This document shows positions 1 through 8,762 of a stretch of DNA of 14,669 bases, piece by piece. This DNA comes from Bacteroidota bacterium (lineage in GTDB: Bacteria > Bacteroidota > Bacteroidia > Bacteroidales > UBA1715). How positions within the stretch are numbered: position 1 is the stretch's first letter; every line of letters starts with the position of its first letter. The notes under the pieces are model-generated. The model saw only the letters and a program-made list of their open reading frames with translations. It had not been told where the DNA came from and searched no databases. The stretch is from contig JAJUFK010000027.1 of the NCBI GenBank assembly GCA_029266015.1, positions 1 to 14,669 of the forward strand. The letters are read 5' to 3'. Both the position numbers and the translations under genes were made by a program.

Positions 1-3000
1 ATATCAGAAGTATCTTTACAACCTTGTGCATCGGTAAATATATATTGGAAACGGTGCACCCCAATTGCTGTAGGTGTAAATACAGGATTTGGTACAGTAA
101 TACTTGACAATCCCGGTAAACTTCCTGAATTCGAAATCCATTCATGTACACCACCTGCTGTCACACCTTGCGTTACTGTTCCTGTTAATTGTACTGTTTT
201 ATCTATACAAGTAGTATCGGGACTCGCAACAGCATTCACTACAGGATTTGCATTGATACGAACAGTTACATCTTTAAAATCAGAACAATTATTAGCATCA
301 GTTACGGTATATCGTAAATTGAAAGTACCGGTATTTGCAGTTGTATTAATTACTGCATTTTGCACATTGGTAGCTGTAGTAAGTATTTGAGTATCTTGCG
401 ACCACAAATGTGTATACCCGGGTGTTCCACCACTTACATTTGGCGATATAGTTAACGGAGTATTTTGACATACCGTAGGACTAACATTTGCAATAGAAAC
501 TGAAGGACGCGGGTTAACCGTTAGCACATCGCTGTCACTTACAACATCGTTTGGTGTAATACCCAAATCACGCACACTTACCGAAATATTTATGATAGAT
601 TGTGGATTGTTTAACCGTACTACCGAATCATTTTGCATAGTATAATCGGTACCACCGGGTATAGTCCATGTATATTGGAATGGACCAAAACCGCCGGTTC
701 TGTTGGCACGTATAGTTACAGGTTCTCCGGCACATACAGGATTTGCCGAAAACTGTAAATCTACCGCTACCGGCACATATACATCTACTAATGTACATAC
801 GGTATCGTCACAGCCTGTAACTTTATCGGTTGCTATTAAACAGAAATTTGTAGGTTGTGTAAGCGGTTTTGTTGTTGGACTTATTGATGTAGGATTAGAC
901 AATAATGAAGCATTTGTCCACGAATAATTATAATTAGCCAATGCGCCTGGAGTAATAGCACCTTGTAAAGTAGCTGTGCCATTTACTTGTAATTTACCTG
1001 CAGGTATTTGTGTAATAGTTGCCGTTACTAATGGATGTACTGTGTAATTTGCCTTTTTAGTATAATTACACGACAAATTTGATATCGTATATGAAATTTC
1101 ATGAGTACCTGCACCAGCTGTTACCGGATTGAATGTATTACCTGTTACTCCAGGTCCGGTATATACACCACCGGCAGGTGTTGCATTCATTATTACATTA
1201 CCACCGTCAATACATAAACTGCGATCGGTAAATGTAACATCACTCAATGGAATTACCGTAACAGTAAGAGTTGCCTGAGCTATACACGTAGGATTATAAT
1301 AAATATTCGCATAATATTTTTGTCCATCAACCGGGAATACTTGGTTAATATTTGGAACCAAAGTAGTACGTGCAGCATCTGAATACCATACAATAGTAGC
1401 ATCTAAATTGGTAGTTACACGATTTTTCATTGCACTTAAATCGAGTATCCCTCTATCGCCGCCTATATCTACATTTTCACAAATTTGTTCGGTAGCATTC
1501 ATCACATTTGGTTGCGGCGAGACTTGTATGGTAAGCGACCCTACCCCACCACACTCGTCATCTAATTGAGCCCAGAATGTTTGCGTTCCGGTTACGGTTA
1601 CATTTTTAGGATTTGTTATAGGAATGGTTAACGCCTGATTTGCAAACCAATTTTTATCGGCAACTAATGCTCCTCCAACCTCGTAATTATATTGGGTTAA
1701 ATCAAAACCAACATACTGATTTCCATTTGTAGCACAAATAGGTCCAACAGTAATATTTTTAGCTCCTTTTCCGGGAGGCATTACTTTGAAATATACATTA
1801 GCAGAATCTTTACGAGTAACATCAAAATAATTATTTACAATAGCAATAATTGTGTCATTATCGGTAATTCTATATTGCGTTGGATTGGTTATTACTTGTT
1901 TGTGGCGAGGAACATCTCGTTTAATATTATCAATATAAAATCCAGGATATGTGTTTGCCAAACTCGTATTATTTTTTGAAATAATAATTCTAAATTCACG
2001 TACTTGTGTTAAACTTTCGTAACCCGTAAAATCAAAATTAAGCGTTTGCCATGCCGGTGCAGCATTACCACTGATAGTTACTCCGGAAGCTATATTTGCG
2101 TATGCTCCTGAAGCATCTACCATTACTAAATTCACATTATAATTTGCCGGCAATTCCCATCCCTGATAAACAGTACTGTCAGGGCTTATATCAAAACTAA
2201 ACTTAGCACCTGTAGCAAGACTAATAGGATTTGCTGATAAATCAATTCTATAAATTACACCTAAACGAGTTTGTTGCGGATCAAGTCCATACCATTGAAT
2301 TCCTGTAGGATCTGTGGTTGAATTCTTTTTGATATATAAAACACTAGAAGAAGTATTTACACCCGAAGCATTAGGATTGGCAACAACACTCAATGTACCA
2401 TACGATGCAGCACCATTACTATACGTACGATTAGTTTCCATATCATCCCAAATCTGAGTACTTGCATTTACCCATTTATACCAACTGTTTACATAGTATC
2501 CTGTTAAAAGTCCTTGTTTCCCAACAATAGTATCATTCAAATTAAATAAATTATAAAATTCACTGGTATTAGTACTTGGTGGCGTTGCACACACCGTATC
2601 ATATATATTGTTCAAATTTGCAGGAGGAACAATTTTGATATACACATCACGATTTTGAATTCCATAACATTCTGTTGAAACAGATGCGGTATATTTATAG
2701 ATACCATCGGCATTTATTGTTACTTGTGGATTTTCTACCGAAGTGTTTGTCATAAAATAGGGTGCAGGCAATAAATCCCAACTAGTACCATTCCATATAT
2801 ATCCTTTCCAACTAAATGCATATCCACCACCTGCGAGTAAACTAACCAAAGTTCCACGCGACACGGTAATAGTTGTATCATTATTGTTAACAATAATAGC
2901 TGTTGGCTTATTTTCGTTGAAGTTTGAGAAATATCCGTACGATGCTCCCATAAGTCCATATCCACTACCCCAATTGTATGAACGAGAGTTCATCATTGCC

Positions 3001-4403
3001 ATGTGGAACAAATTTGTAGGGTTTTTAATAAAATGCGGACCTACCGGCAAATCACTTTGTGTAAATTCTATACGTGCTACTTTCCAGTCTGTTCCTAAGA
3101 TAGTTTGCCAGGTAGCACTTTGAATTTTAGGATGCGGAACTCCGTCAATAGTGAAATTAGCTTCACCATTACCTTTCACCATAAGGTTCATCCAAAAGTT
3201 TTCATACAGATTTGTTCCATATGTTCTATAAAATCCTGTTTTGTATGAACCGGTACATTGGTCAATAGGAGGCAATAATGCACCTGCCATCTCACACTGA
3301 TATCCTGACACATGAAACACATAAATTGGCTTATCTCCCTCAACAAACTTATAGTTTGCAGTTGTAGGGCCACCTAAATCTATTGCGACTTGTTGTCCTG
3401 CACTCAATGTTGTATGCAATGCTCCATCTACAAAAATTTGAGTATTATTTTGTGTTGCCGTAACAAACACATATTCGGTATATTCTTTTCCTGTTCCTGC
3501 TTTGTATCCTTGTCCTTTTACTACCCAATATTTTTTTCCTATCACATTTGTCGGCACTATTTGGTCACCGGCGTAATCCTCACAGTCATTGCTCACGGTA
3601 AAATCTTGCGGAAACATGGAGTCGTCACCTATAGTAACAGCAACATCTTTATTAGAAATAATTTTAGTACCACCCAAACGAGGCTTTTGCAACTCATTTA
3701 CCGAACGCACTACATAAGTTTGACCTTTATTCAAAAGCACTGTTTTAGTAGTACCCGCAGGAATTCCCACTGCATTTCCGGTTGGAGTAATAGAAACCTG
3801 AGTATTATTCTCGGTTGCAGTAATTATAATATACGAATACGCTGGATCAGCTACTGTATATAATCCATAAGGGTCATTATGATTAATAGAGTGATAGTCA
3901 CTATTGTTATATTTATTTTGCAATGGTGCATAAAATTCAGTTCCTAACGCATTTTGCCCTTTGAGCGAGAAGAAGTCACCGTTAAGTACCGATGAAATTT
4001 CGTAATACGCAGTAATCAAGGCATTTGAACGCACATACAATCCTTTATTTTCTATCACATTTCCTTGATTACTACATTGAATTTTGTTCAAATACGGCGT
4101 TAAATCAATACTACTTGCCTGCTGTGCCGGTATATGTAACGTAATTGGAGCAAACGTTGGGTCTGCGGGCATAGAAACAACTACAGTTGCCGGAGCATCT
4201 TGGGTTGCCAAACGTAAATAAATTGGTCGCCCTCCGGGACCTAATGCATTGGGGTTATGTTGCTGCGATGCATAGGGAGCTGCAAACCAAAACTCAAAAT
4301 CGACCTGTGAAAAAACAGGAACTAACAAAGCCGACAATAATACTAAATACGTTGTTGCGAGAAATTTACGCATACTGTGAGGGATAGTTTTTGTTGGTTT
4401 CAT
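1..4403 (-). CDS. Giant secreted surface protein with IgGFc-binding-like module and tandem Ig/PKD-like repeats (partial, 3' end outside window)
   Basis: I translated the minus strand from 4403 to base 1 and found no stop, giving about 1,467 residues of an incomplete protein. An in-frame TGA lies 15 bases upstream of the ATG at 4403; a second in-frame ATG at 4373 is an alternative start directly before a signal peptide (RKF, then a hydrophobic stretch ending PVFSQ). Residues ~120-500 resemble the IgGFc-binding N-terminal module common in Bacteroidota surface proteins (for example KGQNALGTEF near 147, CEMAGALLPPIDQC near 369-383). About 535-594 is Ig-like. About 635-835 looks like a carbohydrate-binding-type beta-sandwich (WELPANYNV, GFYIDNI). 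From ~860 onward follow at least six Ig/PKD-like units of 70-90 residues, each with an early Cys (VCAGEP, VCQNTP, TCIDK) and some ending in a YTVTDANNC-type strand. It is probably exported and displayed by type IX secretion, but the sorting domain would lie off the left edge. The binding partner is unknown; an adhesin role is inference. Confidence 0.88.
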   Translation of the reverse strand, partial: MKPTKTIPHSMRKFLATTYLVLLSALLVPVFSQVDFEFWFAAPYASQQHNPNALGPGGRPIYLRLATQDAPATVVVSMPADPTFAPITLHIPAQQASSIDLTPYLNKIQCSNQGNVIENKGLYVRSNALITAYYEISSVLNGDFFSLKGQNALGTEFYAPLQNKYNNSDYHSINHNDPYGLYTVADPAYSYIIITATENNTQVSITPTGNAVGIPAGTTKTVLLNKGQTYVVRSVNELQKPRLGGTKIISNKDVAVTIGDDSMFPQDFTVSNDCEDYAGDQIVPTNVIGKKYWVVKGQGYKAGTGKEYTEYVFVTATQNNTQIFVDGALHTTLSAGQQVAIDLGGPTTANYKFVEGDKPIYVFHVSGYQCEMAGALLPPIDQCTGSYKTGFYRTYGTNLYENFWMNLMVKGNGEANFTIDGVPHPKIQSATWQTILGTDWKVARIEFTQSDLPVGPHFIKNPTNLFHMAMMNSRSYNWGSGYGLMGASYGYFSNFNENKPTAIIVNNNDTTITVSRGTLVSLLAGGGYAFSWKGYIWNGTSWDLLPAPYFMTNTSVENPQVTINADGIYKYTASVSTECYGIQNRDVYIKIVPPANLNNIYDTVCATPPSTNTSEFYNLFNLNDTIVGKQGLLTGYYVNSWYKWVNASTQIWDDMETNRTYSNGAASYGTLSVVANPNASGVNTSSSVLYIKKNSTTDPTGIQWYGLDPQQTRLGVIYRIDLSANPISLATGAKFSFDISPDSTVYQGWELPANYNVNLVMVDASGAYANIASGVTISGNAAPAWQTLNFDFTGYESLTQVREFRIIISKNNTSLANTYPGFYIDNIKRDVPRHKQVITNPTQYRITDNDTIIAIVNNYFDVTRKDSANVYFKVMPPGKGAKNITVGPICATNGNQYVGFDLTQYNYEVGGALVADKNWFANQALTIPITNPKNVTVTGTQTFWAQLDDECGGVGSLTIQVSPQPNVMNATEQICENVDIGGDRGILDLSAMKNRVTTNLDATIVWYSDAARTTLVPNINQVFPVDGQKYYANIYYNPTCIAQATLTVTVIPLSDVTFTDRSLCIDGGNVIMNATPAGGVYTGPGVTGNTFNPVTAGAGTHEISYTISNLSCNYTKKANYTVHPLVTATITQIPAGKLQVNGTATLQGAITPGALANYNYSWTNASLLSNPTSISPTTKPLTQPTNFCLIATDKVTGCDDTVCTLVDVYVPVAVDLQFSANPVCAGEPVTIRANRTGGFGPFQYTWTIPGGTDYTMQNDSVVRLNNPQSIINISVSVRDLGITPNDVVSDSDVLTVNPRPSVSIANVSPTVCQNTPLTISPNVSGGTPGYTHLWSQDTQILTTATNVQNAVINTTANTGTFNLRYTVTDANNCSDFKDVTVRINANPVVNAVASPDTTCIDKTVQLTGTVTQGVTAGGVHEWISNSGSLPGLSSITVPNPVFTPTAIGVHRFQYIFTDAQGCKDTSD

Positions 4404-4521
4404 ATATATACAGTTTCAAATAAACATTAGAATACATGTGTAAGACTATTTTTTCACCAAAATAGTTGCAATTCCTACAAAATAATTACAATTTACTGAA
4501 TTAACCAAATAAATTATATAC

Positions 4522-4540
4522 AAAAAAATTAACAATTAAT
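4522..4540 (-). terminator. Weak candidate terminator after the CLC gene
   Basis: Read on the minus strand, a 5-bp AT-only inverted repeat (ATTAA, loop TTG, TTAAT) is followed by a run of Ts just downstream of the CLC stop codon. The stem is very weak, so read-through into the surface-protein gene is possible. The rest of the 4404-4548 spacer is AT-rich, and I saw no exact -7 box for the surface-protein gene there. Confidence 0.22.
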
Positions 4541-4548
4541 ACCGAGCT

Positions 4549-6333
4549 TTATTCTTCCGAAAAAAACTCAGAAATTTTACGATACTCCGAAAAGACAGTT
4601 GCTCTAGAAATAAACCCTACATATTTACCATTATCGAGGATTGGAAAATTAAAATGACCGCTTTTTTGAATTACCGCAACCACATCGTCCATGTCATCGA
4701 TAGGAGAAAAATAATATTTAGGCATGTGCATCACTGTGCGAACATCAATTTTATTGTATTTTTCGGGTGAAAACATTATGTGTCGAATATCATCTAATTT
4801 CACTATTCCATGCAACATACCATCATCATCAACTACCGGAAAAATATTTCGTTTAGAATATTTTATAACTTCAATTAAATCACCTAATGTAGCATTTACA
4901 TGCACAGTACTAAAATTAGTTTCAATCAGTTTTTTTATCTGCAACAGTGTCAATACCGATTGGTCTTTGTTATGCGTTAGTAATTGTTTGCGTTTTGCCA
5001 ATAAATATGTATATACCGAATTATTTTCAAATATACGAACCGTAGCAAACGATACTGCCGAGACTATCATAAGTGGCACAAACAGGCTATATCCACTGGT
5101 AATATCGGCAATAAGAAATATTCCGGTAAGCGGAGCATGCAAAACCCCTGCAATAGTTCCACACATACCTAACAATACAAATATTGTAACCGGTGCGTCA
5201 ATATGAAAATGTTCAAACACATACCAAAAAAATAATCCAATATTTGCTCCTATAAACAATGAAGGAGCAAAGATACCCCCTACTCCCCCTGCTCCAAAAG
5301 TAAGCGATGACGCTATAACCTTTATAAATATTACGGCACAAAACAATACACATGTCAAAAGAAAACTTTTTTCGAAAATTATAAAGATACTATTGGCAAA
5401 CAAAAATGAATAATCACCCCTGAATGCCATATTTATAAAATCATACCCTTCACCATATAACGAAGGGAAAAAGAATAACAACAAACCTAACAAACCTCCT
5501 CCTATATAGAGTTTATGCTTTCGTCGCTGAATATGTTCAAACTTAGATTCTATAGCTATATACATTCGTTTAAAATACACCGATACTAAACCGGTAAAAA
5601 TTCCCAGTACTATAAACGATGGTATATCAAGCAATTCATAGCCCTTATTAAATAATTCTACCGCATGAAACAACACATCTTGTTCAAGAAAAAAATATGA
5701 TGTTAAGGTAGCTGCAGATGAGGCCAATAATAATGGCACTATTGAACTCATTGCCAAATTAAGTACAATAACCTCAAGAGCAAATACAAGTGCGGCTACC
5801 GGTGCATTAAAAATTGCAGCCATTACCCCTGCAGAACCACAACCAATAAGTAAAATTATATGTTTATATTTCAGTCGCAAAATTCTTCCTACATTGGAAC
5901 CAATAGCAGCACCGGTTACAATACTTGGCCCCTCTAGCCCAACTGAACCTCCAAATCCTACAGTAAGAGCACTGGTAACAATTGACGAAAATGTTTGATG
6001 TGGTTTTAATTTACCTTGCTCCATTGAAATAGCATACAACACACTTGGCACACCATGTTTTACATTATGTTTTATAACATATTTCATAAATAGCACAGCT
6101 GCAGCTATACCAACCATAGGTAAGAAAAAATATAAAAAATTACCTTCATGAAATGGAGACCATATATGAACTAAATGACGAATTGCGTGTACCAATAACT
6201 TCAATAATACCGCAGCAATTCCAACGATTAACCCTATAATTATGCTCAAAAAATACACAAATTGTTTATCGGTTACATGTTGCATTCGCCACCGAATAAA
6301 TTTCACTAAAAATGTATGTTTTGAAACCTTCAT
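4549..6333 (-). CDS. CLC-family chloride channel/transporter with C-terminal CBS pair
   Basis: This 594-residue membrane protein carries the CLC signatures in order: HGVP (93-96, matching the GSGIP anion loop), GLEGP (132-136, with the gating glutamate Glu_ex at E134), the FNAP region (175-178), GGIFAPSL (352-359) and a tyrosine (Y441) aligned with the central Tyr445 of E. coli CLC-ec1. About ten hydrophobic segments span residues 25-450. Two CBS domains follow (~474-525 and ~532-590), which in this family sense nucleotides or regulate gating. By hand alignment the proton-pathway glutamate Glu_in (E203 of CLC-ec1) is V188 here, as in eukaryotic CLC channels, and Ser_cen is replaced by H93. 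Whether it is a channel or an exchanger is therefore open. It moves anions, probably Cl-, across the inner membrane. The ATG at 6333 lies about 40 bases downstream of a perfect Bacteroidota -7 box. Confidence 0.93.
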   Translation of the reverse strand: MKVSKHTFLVKFIRWRMQHVTDKQFVYFLSIIIGLIVGIAAVLLKLLVHAIRHLVHIWSPFHEGNFLYFFLPMVGIAAAVLFMKYVIKHNVKHGVPSVLYAISMEQGKLKPHQTFSSIVTSALTVGFGGSVGLEGPSIVTGAAIGSNVGRILRLKYKHIILLIGCGSAGVMAAIFNAPVAALVFALEVIVLNLAMSSIVPLLLASSAATLTSYFFLEQDVLFHAVELFNKGYELLDIPSFIVLGIFTGLVSVYFKRMYIAIESKFEHIQRRKHKLYIGGGLLGLLLFFFPSLYGEGYDFINMAFRGDYSFLFANSIFIIFEKSFLLTCVLFCAVIFIKVIASSLTFGAGGVGGIFAPSLFIGANIGLFFWYVFEHFHIDAPVTIFVLLGMCGTIAGVLHAPLTGIFLIADITSGYSLFVPLMIVSAVSFATVRIFENNSVYTYLLAKRKQLLTHNKDQSVLTLLQIKKLIETNFSTVHVNATLGDLIEVIKYSKRNIFPVVDDDGMLHGIVKLDDIRHIMFSPEKYNKIDVRTVMHMPKYYFSPIDDMDDVVAVIQKSGHFNFPILDNGKYVGFISRATVFSEYRKISEFFSEE

Positions 6334-6375
6334 AGGTATGTTTTGATTGAATTTGATTGCTCAAACTATGAAATG

Positions 6376-6383
6376 CAAAGGTA
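6376..6383 (-). promoter_or_regulatory. Bacteroidota -7 promoter box for the CLC gene
   Basis: The minus strand reads TACCTTTG followed by CA, an exact match to the TAnnTTTG consensus of the Bacteroidota primary sigma factor. Transcription would start near 6369, leaving a leader of about 36 bases before the ATG at 6333. No good TTG element was seen at the -33 position. Confidence 0.55.
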
Positions 6384-6506
6384 ATACAAAACTGATTTAG
6401 AAGTAAGATAAATACATCTATTTTTCAAATTCACCACAGTTTTGATATACATGTTCTAATTAAGAAAATTATCATAGACGCATAAACAATATCTTTATAA
6501 CTACAA

Positions 6507-6536
6507 AATCTGAGATAATCTGAGATAATCTGAGAT
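6507..6536. repeat. Three tandem copies of a 10-bp unit (AATCTGAGAT)
   Basis: Three perfect, head-to-tail copies of AATCTGAGAT run without spacers and lead straight into ATCTGTGG. The unit resembles a degenerate form of the ATCTGTG/CACAGAT intergenic repeats seen in many bacterial genomes. A 10-bp period is close to one helical turn, so copies would lie on one face of the DNA. There are no spacers, so it is not a CRISPR array. Confidence 0.8.
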
Positions 6537-6596
6537 ATCTGTGGTAAACTTTTTTTTTCTTTGAACATAATAGTTATTAAAACCTGTTACTAATTT

Positions 6597-6645
6597 TTCA
6601 CCACAGAACAATTTCGCCGTGGCGAATTACACAGATGTGCACAGA
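6597..6645. repeat. Dispersed-repeat-like segment with an internal palindrome
   Basis: The segment contains CACCACAGA, a near-perfect palindrome at 6610-6628 (AATTTCGCC, GT, GGCGAATT, one extra T in the left arm), then ACACAGAT and GCACAGATT. This arrangement of CACAGAT words around a CGCC/GGCG hairpin resembles dispersed intergenic repeats found in Bacteroidota genomes. The in-frame GTG at 6619 that would extend nhaD upstream lies inside this palindrome, which argues against it being a real start. Confidence 0.5.
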
Positions 6646-6819
6646 TTTTACAAAAAATGTTTTCGCATGTATTTCCCTTACATGCCTTATAAAATCGTGA
6701 ACAAAACTTTTAGAAAAATTTTAAAAAAAAACTATAAAAAAACAAGTGTCAATTCTAATAATATATATTTTTACATAAAATTTATCAGTTCTTTTATTGA
6801 TTACAAAAAATATATTCCT

Positions 6820-8154
6820 ATGTTTTACATTATGATACTTATTTTTGTTCTAGGCTATACAGCTATAGCGTTGGAACATACAATTAAAATTGACAAAGCT
6901 GCAAGTGCATTATTTATTGGCGTAATGTTGTGGACTCTCTTTATGCTCGACAGCGTAAACATTTTAAATTTAGGGTTTAGTCCGGGGTGGATAGAAACTG
7001 AGGGTAAATTAGATATTACACATTTTATAGTTGAAGAACTTGAACATCATTTAATTGAAATTGCAGAGATTTTATTTTTCTTGCTTGGAGCAATGACCAT
7101 AGTTGAAGTAGTTGACCAACACGAAGGATTTAAAATTATAACTGACCGAATCAATGCTAAAAAGAAATCAAGTTTACTGTGGATTTTAGGAATTATAACA
7201 TTTTTCATGTCGGCAGCATTAGACAATCTAACAACTACAATAGTAATGATTGCCCTGTTACGCAAACTCATTGAAGACAAAAAAACTCGATGGATTTTTG
7301 CCAGTATTATAGTAATAGCTGCAAATGCAGGTGGTGCTTGGTCGCCAATAGGTGATGTTACAACTATTATGCTGTGGATTGGCGGACAAATCACCGCAAT
7401 GGCAATTATAAAAGGTGTACTTCTTCCAAGTATTATGAATTTAATTGTACCTTTAGGTATTTTAAGTTTCATATTACAAGGTAACGTTGAAAAACCGGTA
7501 AAAAATGATGATGAGAAAGAATTCACATCGGCTCGCCATAGAAAAATAATCTTTTGTATAGGAGTAGGTGCTTTATTGTTTGTTCCAATTTTTAAAACAT
7601 ATACACATTTACCACCATACATGGGAATGTTGCTTGGACTAAGCATACTTTGGATGACAACTGAAATAATGCTTGCAAAAAAAGCACCTGAGTTCAAAAA
7701 GAAACTTACTGTATACAATGTTTTAAAACGTATAGATACCCCTACAATTTTCTTTTTTATGGGTATTCTTTCGGCAGTAGCAGCATTACAATCAGCAGGG
7801 CATTTAGCACAATTGGGTGGTTGGCTTGATGAAATAACCAACAAAAATGTATATGTAATAAATATTGTTATTGGTATTCTATCTTCTATTATTGACAATG
7901 TTCCTCTTGTTGCCGGTTCTATGGGTATGTATCCTATACAATCGGCAGGTGCATTTGCTGTAGATGGCACATTTTGGGAATTTTTGGCATACTGTGCCGG
8001 TACCGGAGGCAGCATTCTTATCATTGGTTCAGCAGCGGGAGTTGCAGCTATGGGCTTAGAAAAAATAGACTTTATGTGGTATCTCAAAAAAATTAGTCTT
8101 TTAGCTTTAATTGGATATTTAGCAGGCTGCGGAACCTATATTTTATTAAATTAA
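6820..8154 (+). CDS. nhaD: Na+/H+ antiporter NhaD
   Basis: With the ATG at 6820 this is a 444-residue multi-pass membrane protein that exchanges cytoplasmic Na+ (or Li+) for external H+, serving salt and pH balance. Family features are an N-terminal helix ending in IALEH and followed by DKAA (17-28), HHLIEIAEILFFLLGAMTIVE (76-96 region), the ion-site-like LDNLTTT (134-140), NAGGAWSPIGDVTT (169-182), the second half-site IIDNVPLVAG (357-366) and GTGGSILIIGSAAG (394-407). I chose 6820 because the alignment with the family starts there (MFYIMILIFVLGY); the ATG at 6832 is a close alternative. The frame stays open upstream to a GTG at 6619, but that adds 67 Lys/Tyr/Asn-rich residues and starts in repeat sequence. 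It is divergent from the CLC gene and converges on folK with a 3-bp gap. Confidence 0.93.
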   Translation: MFYIMILIFVLGYTAIALEHTIKIDKAASALFIGVMLWTLFMLDSVNILNLGFSPGWIETEGKLDITHFIVEELEHHLIEIAEILFFLLGAMTIVEVVDQHEGFKIITDRINAKKKSSLLWILGIITFFMSAALDNLTTTIVMIALLRKLIEDKKTRWIFASIIVIAANAGGAWSPIGDVTTIMLWIGGQITAMAIIKGVLLPSIMNLIVPLGILSFILQGNVEKPVKNDDEKEFTSARHRKIIFCIGVGALLFVPIFKTYTHLPPYMGMLLGLSILWMTTEIMLAKKAPEFKKKLTVYNVLKRIDTPTIFFFMGILSAVAALQSAGHLAQLGGWLDEITNKNVYVINIVIGILSSIIDNVPLVAGSMGMYPIQSAGAFAVDGTFWEFLAYCAGTGGSILIIGSAAGVAAMGLEKIDFMWYLKKISLLALIGYLAGCGTYILLN

Positions 8155-8157
8155 TTA

Positions 8158-8646
8158 TTACTTACACCGTGTAATTTCTGCATCATCTTCACACATTGCA
8201 AGTAATTTTTGATTCGTTAATTGTAAAATTGGATGTACATAATCAGACGCTATTTCGCATAATGGCACGAGTGTAAATTTTCGCTTATGCAATAATTTAT
8301 GAGGAATATCTAATTCAGGAGTCTGTATTATATCATTATTAAAATACAATATATCAATATCAATTATTCGAGCTTCATACCCATGTGTTTGATTTCGTGT
8401 TCTTCCTAACACGTATTCTATTAATAAACACTTGTGTAATACCTCATCAGCCGATAATAAAGTTGTAATATGCAATGCTTGATTGTAAAACATATTGGTA
8501 TGCTCAAACCCCCATGGCGGACTTGTATATATGTGTGATTTATTGACACATACTCCTATTTTATTTTCAATTTGTTTGCATGCTTGTTCAAATAGTTTTA
8601 TCTCATTTCCCAAATTTGCACCAAGCAATAACCACACATGATTCAT
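8158..8646 (-). CDS. folK: 2-amino-4-hydroxy-6-hydroxymethyldihydropteridine pyrophosphokinase (HPPK)
   Basis: FolK transfers pyrophosphate from ATP to 6-hydroxymethyl-7,8-dihydropterin, the step before dihydropteroate synthase in folate synthesis, in the cytosol. The 162-residue protein has the usual single-domain length. Visible motifs are LLLGANLG (6-13), YTSPPWGF (40-47), the catalytic region GRTR..HGYEARIIDIDIL (81-100) with the two Mg2+-binding aspartates D96 and D98, and IPHKLLHKRKFTLVPLCEIA (114-133) followed by HP (138-139). The ATG at 8646 gives the family N-terminus directly. It converges on nhaD and is divergent from sppA; folK next to sppA and lpxK is, as I recall, a recurrent Bacteroidota neighbourhood. 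I saw no clear promoter box for it in the 116-base shared spacer. Confidence 0.95.
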   Translation of the reverse strand: MNHVWLLLGANLGNEIKLFEQACKQIENKIGVCVNKSHIYTSPPWGFEHTNMFYNQALHITTLLSADEVLHKCLLIEYVLGRTRNQTHGYEARIIDIDILYFNNDIIQTPELDIPHKLLHKRKFTLVPLCEIASDYVHPILQLTNQKLLAMCEDDAEITRCK

Positions 8647-8728
8647 ATCATCGCATTTTACACTAATTGAAATTTAAAAAAAATACTGAACTAATATAAT
8701 TTTAAAAACAAACAATTACATTTGTATA

Positions 8729-8737
8729 TATTCTTTG
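8729..8737 (+). promoter_or_regulatory. Candidate -7 promoter box for the sppA-lpxK-acpH operon
   Basis: The sequence TATTCTTTG followed by CAC resembles the Bacteroidota TAnnTTTG box but has three rather than two bases between TA and TTTG. The start site would fall near 8744, about 19 bases before the sppA ATG. No TTG element was found at the expected upstream distance. Confidence 0.4.
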
Positions 8738-8762
8738 CACAAAAGTAAAAATTTTGTAGTCT

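Larger units (their letters stand above)
6384..6819. other. Long AT-rich spacer between the divergent CLC and nhaD genes
   Basis: No gene is supported here. The spacer holds three tandem copies of a 10-bp unit (6507-6536), a CCACAG/CACAGAT repeat segment (6597-6645), and two direct copies of TTCACCACAG (6430-6439 and 6597-6606) with the inverse CTGTGG at 6539-6544. From about 6646 to 6819 the sequence is A/T-rich and, although open in the nhaD frame, encodes a Lys/Asn/Tyr-rich stretch unlike the family. I saw no clear TAnnTTTG box for nhaD. Confidence 0.5.

Noticed and set aside
3390..3863. Plus-strand open frames opposite the giant surface protein (also 703-927, 2884-3123 and 4187-4387)
   Set aside because: They lie wholly inside a continuous minus-strand coding frame with clear domains, and have Cys/His/Ser-rich nonsense composition.
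4724..5206. A 160-codon plus-strand frame opposite the CLC gene
   Set aside because: It is antisense to the CBS/C-terminal coding region of a well-supported CLC protein and resembles no family.
6507..6536. Possible CRISPR array
   Set aside because: The 10-bp units are directly adjacent with no spacers, and no cas genes are present.
6619..6819. Upstream extension of nhaD from a GTG start
   Set aside because: The start is inside a repeat palindrome and the added residues are low-complexity and outside the family alignment.
7047..8087. A 346-codon open frame on the minus strand opposite nhaD
   Set aside because: It is the antisense of the strongly supported nhaD frame, and its translation shows no recognisable domain.
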